From: Perkinsus marinus ATCC 50983
Taxonomy: Eukaryota > Perkinsozoa > Perkinsida > Perkinsidae
Direction of reading: 5' to 3'
Assembly: GCF_000006405.1 (NCBI RefSeq)
Contig: NW_003208655.1
Coordinates: 613,652 to 677,651, forward strand
DNA length: 64,000 nucleotides
Under the pieces are notes generated by a model. The model did no database searches, was not told where the DNA came from, and saw only the letters and a list, made by a program, of their open reading frames with translations. This document shows, one piece after another, positions 45,324 to 58,800 of this stretch (the stretch's first letter is position 1; each line of letters starts with the position of its first letter). The position numbers and the translations under genes are program-made.

Positions 45324-45501
45324 CAGTGTTGGAGGAATATATATTCGCTTCCTCAGCTGAGCTCAGGAGTTTCCTCACCAATTAGGAGAAGTTTACACTC
45401 GAATTTGGATAGAAACCGACAAGAATTTCTGAAAGTTTTCTCAGAGTTTTCCTTATCGTCACCATCACATGTTTGTCGACTGTGTTCGTATTTTCCCATA
45501 G
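45324..45501 (+). repeat. Family B element, copy 5
   Basis: Full-length-looking copy: CAGTGTTGGAGGAATATATATTC at the left and TTTTCCCATAGTG at the right. Confidence 0.75.
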
Positions 45502-46136
45502 TGATCAACATTGTATAATACCGCAGTTTCTCGACAAAGTTTGGTTTCGAAGCTGCTTTCCTTTCTTTGCAACCTGGGTATGCTATATCGAACCTAGTTA
45601 GAATGACAATGATTATATGCTCTTGAATGGTAGTTGAAAAAATGCAATTTTATTTTCCAATTTTTCCTTATATTTGGTACCGAAAATATGTAAACGTAGA
45701 CCGGCAAGTCAATACTCAATAACGCTACCGCTTCCTCCTCATGATTTTCCTCAATGGGAATTTCCCAGAAATGATGGTATGATGAAAACGATAATCATCA
45801 ACCCTGCTCTTGGATTATTCCACCACTCCAACATCACCACAACCATCTCGTCGTCGTCGTCGTCCAAAATAAAACCTAGTGAGGAGCTAGTGCTGGTGCT
45901 GCTGCTAGCCTTGCTAGTGCCTCAGGCCTTGAGGACTCGATACGGGTAGCAATCCCCGACCAGGGTGGTATAGCCCAGCAAATGTGTCTGGATTTCCTCT
46001 ATGGAGCAGAGAATACTCCGGCAGAGTCTCATCGAGGCCCCTATGTTGTTGGTCGGCTGAGGGGTGGTATGAGTCGTCAAGATGCTGGTATGGCAATGAG
46101 GGGGACGGTCGTTGAATCTGTTGTGAAATATCAGTT

Positions 46137-46359
46137 AGTGGGATAGGACGGGAGATATCCTGGCTTTGATCCAGAAGGTCAGTTATTGTATGAATACGCC
46201 ATGTTATGGTATGAATATTATTGGTTTTCGTCGTGTACAGCAGCGATCTTTACTCCCAATACACAATCATTAGTAATATTTATATGCTCTTGCCTCATGT
46301 ATTGCTATCAACTCATTGGTATATAATTATCCGTTGAGAAGAACACTGCAGTAGTTGCT
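46137..46359 (+). repeat. Duplicated fragment of WDR19 exon 2 and intron
   Basis: Matches 59771-59993 over 223 bp with few differences and no length change. It includes the coding piece for WDRTGDILALIQK and its GTCAG donor, followed by intron sequence. The reading frame upstream is not WDR19, so this is a partial copy. Confidence 0.85.
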
Positions 46360-46615
46360 TGTTGGTATTGGACAACTCAGTCGTTAACAAGTGGTCTTCA
46401 ACTATACAGTAATTATGGAGCATATGTTAGGCTAGTGATGGTATCATAGGAATAAGGACATACACTTCCTCCCACAGGTACCGGTGCCTTCCCAGACCAC
46501 CTTCAGAGAGGCAACCTGGTCATGGATTCTAATAGGAGTTGGCAAGTGAGATGCTGCCGAAATAGAAACACATGCTTGTCGTTGTTGTTTCTGCGCTTTT
46601 CGAACTGGAGCACAA

Positions 46616-46785
46616 TTTGGGAAAATATGCTCATGGTCAACTATATGTGTTGGTGACAATATGGAAATTCTAGGAGGAAATTTTGGGAAATTCTTTATGT
46701 TTTCCGTACCCGGAATTGTGAATTAGTGAGGAAGCTCTTGAGCTTAGCTGAGGAAAGCGAATATATATTCCTACTCCAACACCAG
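46616..46785 (-). repeat. Family B element, copy 6
   Basis: Starts TTTGGGAAAATATGC and ends CTCCAACACCAG, just before the first readable BT1 exon. Confidence 0.7.
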
Positions 46786-46814
46786 TCTAGTAGGTCAGCC
46801 TTCGTTGGTGGTTG

Positions 46815-49800
46815 ATGATGTATACCACCTTCACAGAAGGCCTTGAGGAAGGCCTACAGCTCAACGTGACCCCAGCATCAGCAGTGACGTTATCACTATA
46901 CCACTACTGTCAGGTGGTTTACTACATGAAAGAAGATTTGCTGCTGAGCCCGGCGACGTCGGCTCTCGTATGGGGTATTAGTCGAATTCCCTGGATATTG
47001 AAACCGATATTAGCGTCAGTAAACTCGTGATTTTATTGCAGCATAAAATAAGCATAAATATTGTGTCGTATAGTGAGAAGTCCTCACCTAGAAAAGCAAG
47101 TGGATGAACAATTTGTAGAGTATATAGTCATTTAGTGACATACAGGAGAAGATGAGGATAATAGCAGCCCGGATTGGAATATGGTTGTTGCGATGCGAAT
47201 CACATTGAATGACAATACGAGTGAACCATACCTAAGAGGAGCCTTATATGCTCTATGACTAGCATCTGACGAATATGAGGAGTCTAGGTTTTTAATGCTA
47301 CCAGATTTATATCATCTGTTCATGTGGATTCCTATATCGCTATAATGATAGCTCCAATTCTCGTTGGAATGGCCATCAATTATTGCACGAGTTGTAAGTC
47401 TTTGAAAATTTCAATTTAATGTTAGACGTTTCAGACTTTAGCAGTACGTAGTCGTGTCCGTGATGAAATGTATTATCACGGGTAGCATCTTGGTCAAATG
47501 AGGTGTTCACTTTTTTAATGCTACCAGGTTTAGATCATTCCATTCTGTGGAGTTAACTGTCTCACCTATGTATATATTAGTTTTATATATTCTTTCATCG
47601 ATAGATGCCACCCATTGCTCTTGCAATCTCGTGCTGCATCTAGGTGTATTAGTTGTCTCTCCTCATTTATATTCAATCAATACATATACATAATATTACG
47701 ATTACCATTATAACAATATCATACTCTATATGGTGAAATTGATATATGAATACCCCCTGTCCCTAGTCCTCCGGGCATTCTCGAAACAGGTTCACATCCG
47801 ATTCTATTCCGATCCTGGGGTACCGTCGCAAGCCATATCTCATCGGCTCGGCAGCTGTCCACGTTTGTAAGGGGTTGAGCAACTTCGAATGAGTATTGCC
47901 CTCGTCAGTGTCGCTCGCCCTGCTGAGCGCCTGCCACACTCCTCATAGTATTCTATTACCACTACTTTGTTTGAGTATAAGATCGACAGTACGGGCCTGG
48001 ACAGCTGCTATCAGCCAGGCGATTTTGGTGATGTTCTGGCGTGCAGTGATGTAGTTAATCAACTTGCAGGTTGAAGACCACCAGGGGAGTGGGAGAGAAG
48101 CTATCAATAACATCGTCGCGGACTTCTTCTGGGTTCGCGCTGTTGGTATAGTTATATCGAGTTATGGCACAGGCCTTTTACTGGAAATATTCCGACCACA
48201 CGTGTGAGACTGTATTGCAATGTGATTGTCTCTATTTTGTATATTGTGATGAGCTCTCTATGAATCATCCAAATGCCGAGTCTTGGTGATAGAAACATAT
48301 CATTAGTAACAATATTATGAGTGCAAGTTGATAAGCTGAGAACAATGGAGTTTCACCCATTTTACGTGAAGTGGCGTAAAACTGGGTGAAAAACGCGATA
48401 TTTGCGGTGATATGCAGCAGTCGTGCAATATATTTCCCACTAGTGTTTTTCATATCAGTAGGGTGAAAGTCTAATATTATCAATGCATCGGTCATTTCAT
48501 CATCACTACTCATATCTTGGCATGGCATAGTAGCTAGGCTAGAGCTCAGTACAGCTGTAAGAAAGGACGGTTGTCGGTGGAAAAGGAGGATCTAAACATT
48601 GGAGTTCCAAAAACCCTAGTGATATGATAAACACTAGTGAAAAACATATTTTATGACAACTGCATATCAACGCGAATATCGCCACTCCACGTAAAACGGG
48701 TGAAACTCCATTGTTTAGTAAGCATAGGGCAATACACTCATGAAACCACACGGCGTGCAAATCCGAAGTCATTCTTTCTCTTGCCAGAGTCTTCGTACTG
48801 TTCTCCATCTTTCCCGCTACGACCTGCGTCACCACCTGGTTGATGCATGAGGATCGGGTCCACGTCGGGACGGCAGGTGATCTTAAATAGTTATGCATAT
48901 CTAGATCTTCGAGATGGCTTTTATCAATTTGCGAGTAATACGACTATCGACTAAGAAACGCTTCTAAAATGTTGGTGTCAATCGATTCACATTTTTATTA
49001 TGTATTTTGCATATCGGTTTGGTTTACATTGTATATTCTCTCAATTTGAAAAGGTGTGGAAAGAGGTCAAGCACTGGGGACGGAAGACACCCCGTCGCTT
49101 GGCTATCATTTAAGGAAGCAATACAACGAGATAACAGCTGCTCTGGTGAGCTTCTCATACCACAATTTTATCAAATCATGGTCCGAAATATTCAGGGAAC
49201 CAACAGTACACTTACTGCAAGTCTCGTGTACTTCTTTTTTTACATATCCGGCCCGAATTACGACCAAGCCCTCTACTATTACTATATTGATAAACTCGGC
49301 TTCACCCCAGAGGTCATGGGGCAGGTCCAAGTGTTCAAGGGCACGGCTCGGCTCACGGGTTAGGGACACGTTCGGGCTCATTTCGACGGACTGGTCTCTG
49401 CCAGGTCCGTTGCTTTATAAATTTTTCCTCTCTCGCGTGGCCTTCAAAACTTTGGTGCAAAACTTGACAATAGTCAGCTTGCCGCTGTAAGTGGGGGACG
49501 CGCTTAGTATTACCGATACGGTATGCGACGCCGTATGTTAAAAACCTCTGAAACCCGTCGGAGATCACCCGCCCGCATAAAACGCGGAATTTTTGTGGGG
49601 CTGGTTTCGACTTGAACTACCTCTAGTTTCGAAGTGATGTAAGATACCGAGGATATCTAAATAATAATTAACCTATTTCAGCCTATTGTCCAGTAGTACC
49701 TTCTGTGTGCGTTATTCATATCTTTCATTGTATCCTTCGCTCGCCATTGGATACTTGTAACCGCCACGAAGCATGCTGGACAATCCCAAGATAGATTTGG

Positions 49801-52800
49801 GAGTATTATACTCATCATTCCCTAATCGACTGGTATTGAGTTGGTCTACTTCGACACCGGTGAATCTAACATGGTAACAGCTGTAGAACTGAACTCCTCC
49901 ATCAACGCCGCCTCTACTCGAGAAGATCTTTCCCGGCTACGGTCAACGGCACGTCGTCTTCGGACCAACAATTGTAAAAAGCGCACCGAAATTCAGGAGC
50001 GTTTGGCTGACAACGACATTGATGACAACAAGTTGGCGCTATTGGAGACTGAGGAAGCTACGTTAGAAGCAGAGATCATCGCACTCTCTGGCGCCGCTGA
50101 CAATGCTTCCAGCAAGATCAATGCGTTAATGCGAGAGACCTGCATGGTGAACTCGGCCACTCTATCAGCGGACGACTCCAACAACAACGCCACCGCAACG
50201 CCAACCTCTGCTGAGTCAGTTTCTGGTCTAGTCAGAGCCCTATCTTCGGCACTCAGTCGTCGGCCTTACGACTCAAGAACCAAACGAGCCGATATTAATC
50301 GTCTCCCTATGCAGGGTCGAAGTCTTATCGATCCCTACCAGCTTCCAGCCCACTTCAGACGATTGGAGAAATGGTTTGCCAGCAACGAGTTTGGTACTTT
50401 TGACGACTCGACTAAGGCCTTCGTTGCCGATAAGGAGGTGGAAGCTCAGTTGGTTGAGAAGGCTATAGAGAGTCTCTCCTCTCATCGTAATGTCGCCTCT
50501 GAGGCGAACACTTTGGTTGATACCTATGGTGCTACTTGGAACCATCTCAAGAACACGCTCATCGACAAGTTTGCAAAGCCCGAAGACATCCGTCGTGAGC
50601 TCAACCGTAAGATATCCCAGCTCACATACAAGGGCCACTCTAATGTCGATGGGTTCATTTCTGAGTTGCGTCAGATCCACACATTGGCGTCTACCGTCAA
50701 CTCCTCGCCTGAGGACAGTGTTTACTTCATCGACGACATTCTTCGGTGTCTCCCACCTAATGTCCACTCACAACTAGTTCAAGAAATTAATCAAACGGCC
50801 AGGATATGTCGACACAACAGCTCCTCGACTTCGAGTCCTACCACTAAACCATGGCAGCTCAAGCTACCCCTAGATGCTCCGTCCGATCAGCACTCTATTT
50901 TTGGTATTCTCTCGGACGTGGCACAGTCCCTCTTGGCGTCGACTGACTTTCGAAAGGTGCCACCTGAATCTAACCGTGGCTCTCGTCGAGAGGACATGGG
51001 AGACAAGATCTCCAAAGTTAGCGACTCTACTACCAACAGTACCAGAGCACCACCTAGTGCGATAACTGAAGCTCGTCGCCAACACAAGGAGGCCAATGAC
51101 TGGGCGCGGAAACAGAATTTTGTCATCATCGTCATGGGGAAGGCTCTACGTTCATCCACTCCTACCGACCCAGGTTTCAACAACGCCTCTGACGTGCGAT
51201 TTCTGGTTTCCCGCCAAGGGAAGCGGTACGGCCTGGTCGCGTTTGACTCCAAAGCGGACGCTGAGAAAGTCATAGCCGAATACTTTTCGAACAAGGACTC
51301 ATTCACTCTGGTCAAGCCATATGACCCTGACTTCAAGTCAAAAAACGACTCCGGGCGTCGCAGTCAGTAGGCGACTGTCGATTGCCCGTATTATCTATGC
51401 CTACTTCTACTGCTCCCTCAGCTAACGCTGTGGGAGCAAACTCTTCCGACCATCTATCACACGATTTGATCGACGACTATGTTGCTGCCGTCGACGAAGG
51501 TCGTCATCATCCTGAGATATCTTTCGGCTTATCGCTCTCTCAACCTCACCGTTCAGAGACCAACCATACTTCTGAACTTTTCGAGTTTCGAGGCTCGATC
51601 TCGAATCGATTCGGTCCCAGAGGTTATACAATCGATTGGTCCAATATCGATACCGGTAACCGAGAATCGATCTCGAATCGATTCTTTCGATTTAGGGGCG
51701 CCGGTTCGATCCAAGGCTCCGGCATTTTTATGTATTTTCTATTTCGAAAAGTTGCGCACAATGGAACCACTGAAACCCGGCACCTGCTCATCCGCGCCCC
51801 TAGATTCGTCGCCCCTAAGGTACTCAATCCGCCCCTAAATTGCCCAATCCGCCCCTAAATGACTCGTACCGGCCCCTAACTTTTCAAGCTACCCGAGCGT
51901 CCCTGAAGCTTCACTGCAAGCATGTCACGTGGCTTTGTTGACTGCCATGACATCTTGAGGAAAACTCATGTGCATCACGCTTGACCCTGGCCGTCTGAAA
52001 GATACATGTTCGAACTTGACCAGCCACTGGCTTGAACGTTTCGAAACCTTGGCCGACGCAATGATCAATCTAGTTTCGCATCGTTGTGTTGAGCCGTGCT
52101 ATCTACTGATCTTGGCCGGCGGCCAATGGCCGCCCTGAACACGTACTGAGCGTACTGAACTCCACCACGTAACTACATTTATTAGCTAAGCACACTGGTA
52201 TGGGTCACTGAGACAGAAACTGTGCCATGTATGTCAGTCTCAGAGAAGCTGTAACGATAGCGGATGACTCATCCAACTTTAGAACGCATGTGGCATATTT
52301 AGGGGCGGATTGAGTAATTTAGGGGCGGGGCGAAGAATCCGGATTTTTGAACCTATGCTATATGCGATAACTATTAGAGTTATTAGGCTACTTAGTAGCC
52401 GCTACTAGGGATATTGAATTTGCGGTGTGGATTATGCTCAGAAATAGTATTTGGATAATCTTCTTCTGAATTACCGAAGAACAATCTCGAGGGTTCGTCG
52501 AGGCTCGAGGCAAACGCGCAATCTGACCGAACCCGGGGAATACCATCCTTCCGACCCGGGGAATCGGCATCTGCAGAATATCTGGCTGTCGCCGCAATTG
52601 GCAGCGTGCCACAGCAAAGCGATTCGCCTCGGGCGAACAGCAAGGTCGTGCGCGGATATTCAGTATCTCGCTGATGGAGTCTATCCGAGTCAGATAATCA
52701 GACAGCCTCCCAGTGCCTGTGGCTATCAACTGAGCGGTCTAGCCTCGACCCTTACTTTTTCTTCTCGTGGAAGTGCTTTGCTAAAGGCATCCTGAATTGT

Positions 52801-55800
52801 TGCAATAATATGACAGGTGCTGTAGACCCTATAAGTAACCCTCAATGCTGACGTAGAAGAGCATTTCAATGAATTTCGAGTTTCGAGGTGGATCGATTCC
52901 TCGAATCGAATCGATTCGTCTGCCCGCCGCAGCATCCTCGATTGATTAGCACCGAACAATCGATCGATTTTCGATATCTCGATCCAATCGAGCCTCGGTC
53001 CGATGTATGAGACCAACGCTGACCTACGAATCCGAGGAGTGCTCGATACCGGTGCTACCAGCTCGTATATCGTGGTGCCAGAGTCGTTCATACTGGCATT
53101 TCAGACAGATCCTCTCCATCAGCCAGTTGCAGTGACCCTAGCTAACGGAAGTCAGGTCAACATCAACACAAGTATTCCCTGCTCAATCATGGTTCGGGAT
53201 ATACGCTCTGGTGAGTACTTCAATGCTGGCCATCATACTCTCCGTGTGTTAAACTGCCGTGAGCGACTTCATCGGCCCTATTGTCTCATTGGTAGAGATT
53301 TGATCAAGGCTTGGTGTCTCGTATGCGTTGGCCTCGACTCCGTTACCCTGTCTGGTCGTTTGGTATATGAGGCTACTCCTGTATCGACACAACTACCGGC
53401 TGCGCCCTCCCTCGCTACCATCTATCTGGTGGACGACACTGACCCGAAGTCATTGGTATCGCTACCCCCGGTGGTAGCTCCCCCTGATCCTCCTACTCAA
53501 CTATGTAATCAAGACAAAAAACTCGCTCTCGATATTCTCCAAGCACTGGTTGCCAAAGGATGGCGTGATCTTCCTCTGTCGAGGGGTTATCGCTGTCGTA
53601 TCCGAGAACTGTGCCCGGTCGAGCACCTAGACTCTCCACATCAAACACATGTTGGTGAACTGTTTTTACCCGCGTCAACTCTATCGACAAGGCCATCACT
53701 CAGGAACTTCGCCACTCCTCTCTTCAAGCGACTGTCTCCTGACCTCAAGGTCGCCTATAACTCGATGATAGAAGACTACGTCACCAAGAAGTGGTGGGTA
53801 TCGGCTCCAGCGACTACGACTGTCAGCCCCACCCCAGCTGCCAATGTTTTCCTGATCAATGGTTCCAAGCGACCAAGGCTCGTTTGTGATTTGCGAGCTT
53901 GCAATGCTGCTCTACCTCGCGCTAGCTCGCGCAACCCGGACTTGTGGAAAGTACTGTCTATCATCCGCTTGACTGGTCCATCAATAATCGTTGGCGCCGA
54001 CATATCTTCGGCGTTCTACGCCATCAGAATCAGTGCGGAGTCTGGCACTACCCACTTCGTGCTGCACACAGCGCTTGGCACCTTTTGGTCTACAAGGTCA
54101 TTGTTTGGAACAAGTATAGGTCCCAGCTCTCTGAGTGGCACACTAGGATCGAGTGTCGAGGCTGTCAAGAACTGCTCATCTGTTTTGCAGTCACCGTCAG
54201 TGGTTTCGGTGGTCTCGAATCATAGCGATCATGGAGATACGCACACTCGTTACCCTGTCGACCTCACCTCCAACCTCCAGTATTTTGCTGATGATATCGT
54301 CTGCTCCGGCTTCATCTGCACAATTATCCTCCACCTCATGGCTATCTTATTACAGGTCTTGGTCTTTCTGGCGTTTAACTGCCAGCCCAAGAAGTGTGCC
54401 ATTTTGACGACTGAGGACAATCGTCAGGAGGCCGAGAAGACATGTAAGCAGTTTGGCCTACTCTTCCCTATAGCTGAAGTTATTGGAGTGCTGGGCGTGG
54501 TCTTCTCCTATACAGCAATCTGTGGTGGTCTTCCAGCACGACTATGTATGAGCTGTGATGCGGCTTCTCGCATGGCGAAAGCTATGGACTTCCTGAAGAA
54601 AGATCCGGTGTTGGCTCAGCGACCTAGTAAGATCGATATTTTCGCGGTCGGTGGTAAGCTTAGCTTCGACCAGGGACGGGTCCATGGAGAACGAAGGCTC
54701 ATCAGTGATCTCTTGAAGGTCATTATTGCTAGGAATTTCCCTAGCTCTCCTTGGCACCAGCACTGTGACTTGACGACTATGCCTTCGACCGAGCAACAGG
54801 CCTACGAAGCGGTGGTGCTGTGGGCAAGGGAGGTCTGTGAATCGTCTTCGTCATGTCGTCATCTATCCCCTCTTCGTTCTAAGGGGCAATCTGAGGTCAC
54901 CATTATCGTTGAGACCGATGCTTCGCTCTATGGCGGCGCTACGGTGGTAAGGATAGACGACGACATTATCCTTCAAGATGTGTATCGTTTCTCGGCTCGG
55001 CAAATCTCCTATTCATCGAATAGGAGAGAGCTACTGATGTGCTTACAAGGCATTCGTAGAGCGGCTGAGTTGATATCCTACCATCGTACCACTCTCACAG
55101 CCCTCACGAAATGCTCACACCTCTTCTTTAATGTCGACTTCCTTACCGACAACAAGTCTAGTTGTAGCTGGCTGTCCAATGATGAGGCTGTACTGAAGCT
55201 ACAGAGCTCGAAGATTCTTGAGCGACGCGCCATCATACGACTCATTGACTCTATCTCAGAGGAGCTTAAGGTCATCAGGCAGTATGGTCGGTTGTCGCTA
55301 TCACACTTGGCGGGTGCTACTAACCACTATGCTGACTCAGCCAGCCGGTTGTTGGACCGGCCTGTCAAGACGGGCACGACAACCACTAGATTGGGTGAGC
55401 TTTTGGCTGCCTATAAGAAGTCTGATAACCTCAAGCCATCACAGTTGATGGGGTCCGACAAAGGCGAGTGTGCCGGAGAGCATTGCTGCTGGGCGGGGTC
55501 TATCTCTCACGATGAAATACGGCTCATGGTCAACGCCGCGTCTGCACCAGCTATGTCCCTTCGAGAGGATCTCCCAAGCATCTCCCACGAAGACCTGGAA
55601 GAGCAAGAGAGGGACTTAGAAGGTGACTTTGACTCCTGCTGCTGTCTGATAGAAGATGATGACCCTACCGGAGGTATAGCAGCTTATGATCGTCAACCAT
55701 TCTCTATGATAGCGTCTATAACCTCCGGCTCAGATGACTTTTGTGAGGATGTTTGTCGTGCCGTTGATTGCGTCCTTGCAATCCGTGATGACCTCGGTCA

Positions 55801-58800
55801 GAACCCCCCAGCGCCTCACCCAACGGCAGAGCCATTGATCGAAGCAATTGCCCGTGATTCATGGGATGTCGACTCCGTACTAGACCGAGTCCATATACTG
55901 CGATTGGTTCTCTCTGTCCTGCGGTCTAATGCTCAAGCTCCTAATGCCACTGTCCTGGAGTGCGAATGGAACCAAGCTTGGAATCAAGAGGATGTCTTAT
56001 GCGCTGCTCACTCAGCACAGTTCAACTTGGTTAACGGTAAATCTCTACACGATATCAAGACCAACAAAGGATGCTCCTGGGATGTTATCGACCCAACTGC
56101 CCTCTCCAAAGTCTTAGCCTACCGATGTGGACTGCCGACCGGAGAGGTGGTGCTGCAACCGTGGATCCCATCGGCGAACGTCCACTTCATCAAGAAGGTT
56201 GTTCTTTCGGCCCATCGTAGCTGCCGTCATGGGTGTCTCCCTACGACTTCATCCAGGGTGAAGCTCTTCCATGTGCAGTCTCTGATACGCACAGTCAAAT
56301 CGGTGATAAACGACTGTGTAACATGCAAGATACTACACTCTTCTAGGACTTGGTCAGTTCCCTGTGGTATGGGCGACACATCTGCCGAGGACATGTTTAA
56401 GTTGGCGCCTTACAGCTATGCAACGTGTGATGTCCTATCGTTGGGAGATCATTCCAAACTGCTCACGGTACAGTGTAGAGCAACTCGGCATATCTGCTGG
56501 AAACATCTCGACGACGATGGTGAGAACATCGACAACATCATCAGAGCACTTAAGAGGGTGAAGCGATGCGTGGGAGGTCTCCGTTATCTATATACTGATC
56601 AAGCGGGATACTTCAGATCGGACAAATTCCGTGTGCGACTTCTACAAGAACTTCGATGTGAACTCCGACTACTACCTCGCTATTCCCCATGGGCGGGGTC
56701 TAATGAGCGCCACCATCGGACCGCTCTTAATATGCTACGGGCTCTACTCAGACACGACGGTGGCCGCGTGGGTAACTTGACCCCTAGCCAACGCCAGGAC
56801 ATTTACGACGAGGTCACTCTGCTACATAACTCACTCCCCATCGGTGTCTACACCCTTCAAGGAGCTAGAGAGATTCCACTAACGAGTGACATGCTCGCTT
56901 TTGGTCACACTCGAGCTGATTCCTTCACGGATGTCAGCACCTTGAGAACGATGGCACCATGGATTCCCTATAAGGTTGCCCGCCGGGCTCGTAACATCTA
57001 CCTCAGCCACATGTGGTCTATCGTTAAGAAGCGCAACTCCGAGCTGAGGCCGGTCAACAAGCGTCTTGGGGCCAATCACGACAACGACCCCTTTTCCGTT
57101 GCATCGCCAGTACTGGTCTACACTGGAGTACCGCGTAAGCTGGCACCGGCATTCACACTAGGGCATGTGAAGGAGAGAGTGAGCACTAACCGTGTCCGTA
57201 TCATTCACCCCAACGGTACTACAAGTATCGAAAACCTTCGCAACGTGGTCCCTATGATTCAGTATGATCGCGATCCTCCCCAACAAGATGATTTGCCTGA
57301 TGAGTGAGGTCTATTTTTTTCAGTGGCCAGTCGTCCTGGCTGAGGTGGCTCGTCTCTGCGATGCTTCGCATCGAGAGGGGGGCGTGTAAGATACCGAGGA
57401 TATCTAAATAATAATTAACCTATTTCAGCCTATTGTCCAGTAGTACCTTCTGTGTGCGTTATTCATATCTTTCATTGTATCCTTCGCTCGCCATTGGATA
57501 CTTGTAACCGCCACGAAGCATGCTGGACAATCCCAAGATAGATTTGGGAGTATTATACTCATCATTCCCTAATCGACTGGTATTGAGTTGGTCTACTTCG
57601 ACACCGGTGAATCTAACATGATTACTTATCTAAACATTAACACTTAAATTCAAGTCGCGTATTTCAAAATGTAGAAAAATTTTTTATCGCTCTGCACGCG
57701 TGGCATCTACTGCAACATCACACGGGATTTAGTAATGCCTAAATATACTCAATTGATGTAGACTATATTCACCCTAAGCTTAGCTGATGGGTCTCTTAAC
57801 CCGAGGGAGTCACAATGTGCTACGGGCAGCAGTGTTGGAGTAGGAATATATGTTCGCTGTCTAATTTTTTCTGTCGAATTTCCTCGCTAGTTATAGGAAT
57901 TCGGGTAGAAGTGTTCAAAAGTCAGTAAGAATTTACCGAAATTCCGTCAGAATTTTCAAATTGACACCAACACATGTGGTTGACGACCATGCACATATTT
58001 TCTCACATTGCCTGTGGTGGATCGGGACAGCGATGATGATGATGTACCAGCATCTTCGAATGTGAGCTTAGGTATATGCTGCCAGCGCTACTAACAACTG
58101 GTCTTAGTCGCCAGTTGGGAATTCCCGACGCGGCGTTTGCTATTTCCGGCGAATACGTACGCGAGGCTGTTTTGTGAGTTGCTGTTGAAACTCTTCTATC
58201 GATACTTCCTAATAGGAATATTCAAGTACTACCTCCGATCTCTTTGGCTACCAAATTGGCACCGCCCGGGCTAGAGGGGACTTTATTCTCGCTGTTTACT
58301 ACAGTGCAGAACCTCTCTGCAGGTGCCTCTAGGCTGACCTCATGTGAGTAACCATCAGTCTTTAGATTAGTGTTAGTGGTCGGCTTGTTAGCGGCCGCTA
58401 TTGCTATGTTTGGTGTGAACTCCCCTCACTTCAACGGCATCACGGCGTTGATATTTTTCTGTGGTATGGGCCTTCTGGCACCTCTACCGGTGAGTATTGG
58501 AAAATATGCACATGGTCAACTAGGTGTGTTGGTGACAATATGAAAACTATGAAATAATTATTGGTTTCTCTACACTTCTACCCAAATGAGCTCAGACGAG
58601 GAAACTAAACGTATAGTCTAACTCTGATGAACTAAGTTCGTATCGTTCCGAGCGAACTCTAGAGCTTGGGCGCGGGCATACCTCTCGGAAAAATTCGGAA
58701 AAATTTATATTTTTTGTTTGCTATCAGAGATATTTCTAAGTATAAGTTTTTGAACGTCTTTTTGAACAGATTCTTTCGTCGATATCTGAGGAGGGAGAGG

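Larger units (their letters stand above)
45064..46804. other. Intergenic or 5' region of the BT1 gene
   Basis: Holds family B copies 5 and 6 and a 223-bp duplicated piece of the WDR19 gene. A forward frame at 45,674-45,949 (MVPKICKRRPASQ...) is unassigned and may be an early exon of the transporter. Confidence 0.35.
49638..57618 (+). mobile_element. Young LTR retrotransposon in a BT1 intron
   Basis: Two 234-bp LTRs (49638-49871, 57385-57618) begin TGTAAGATACC, end CTAACA and appear identical by eye. A primer-binding site follows the 5' LTR and a purine tract (GAGAGGGGGG) precedes the 3' LTR. Pol order PR-RT-RH-IN fits Ty3/Gypsy or BEL. The flanks share TGA, extending to TGAT if the LTR is taken to start one base later, so the target duplication is 3-4 bp at best. 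It is sense-oriented relative to the host gene. Confidence 0.9.

Noticed and set aside
49056-49490. Apparent frameshift in the BT1 gene between EIFREPTVHLLQ and the FFFYISGP frame
   Set aside because: A GT-AG intron (49146-49195) and another (49359-49404) place the transporter motifs in one continuous frame, so no indel is needed.
51700-51715. GGTTCGATCC B-box match inside the Gag-Pol spacer
   Set aside because: The surrounding sequence is packed with TCGAT motifs, so a chance match is likely. No cloverleaf can be drawn.
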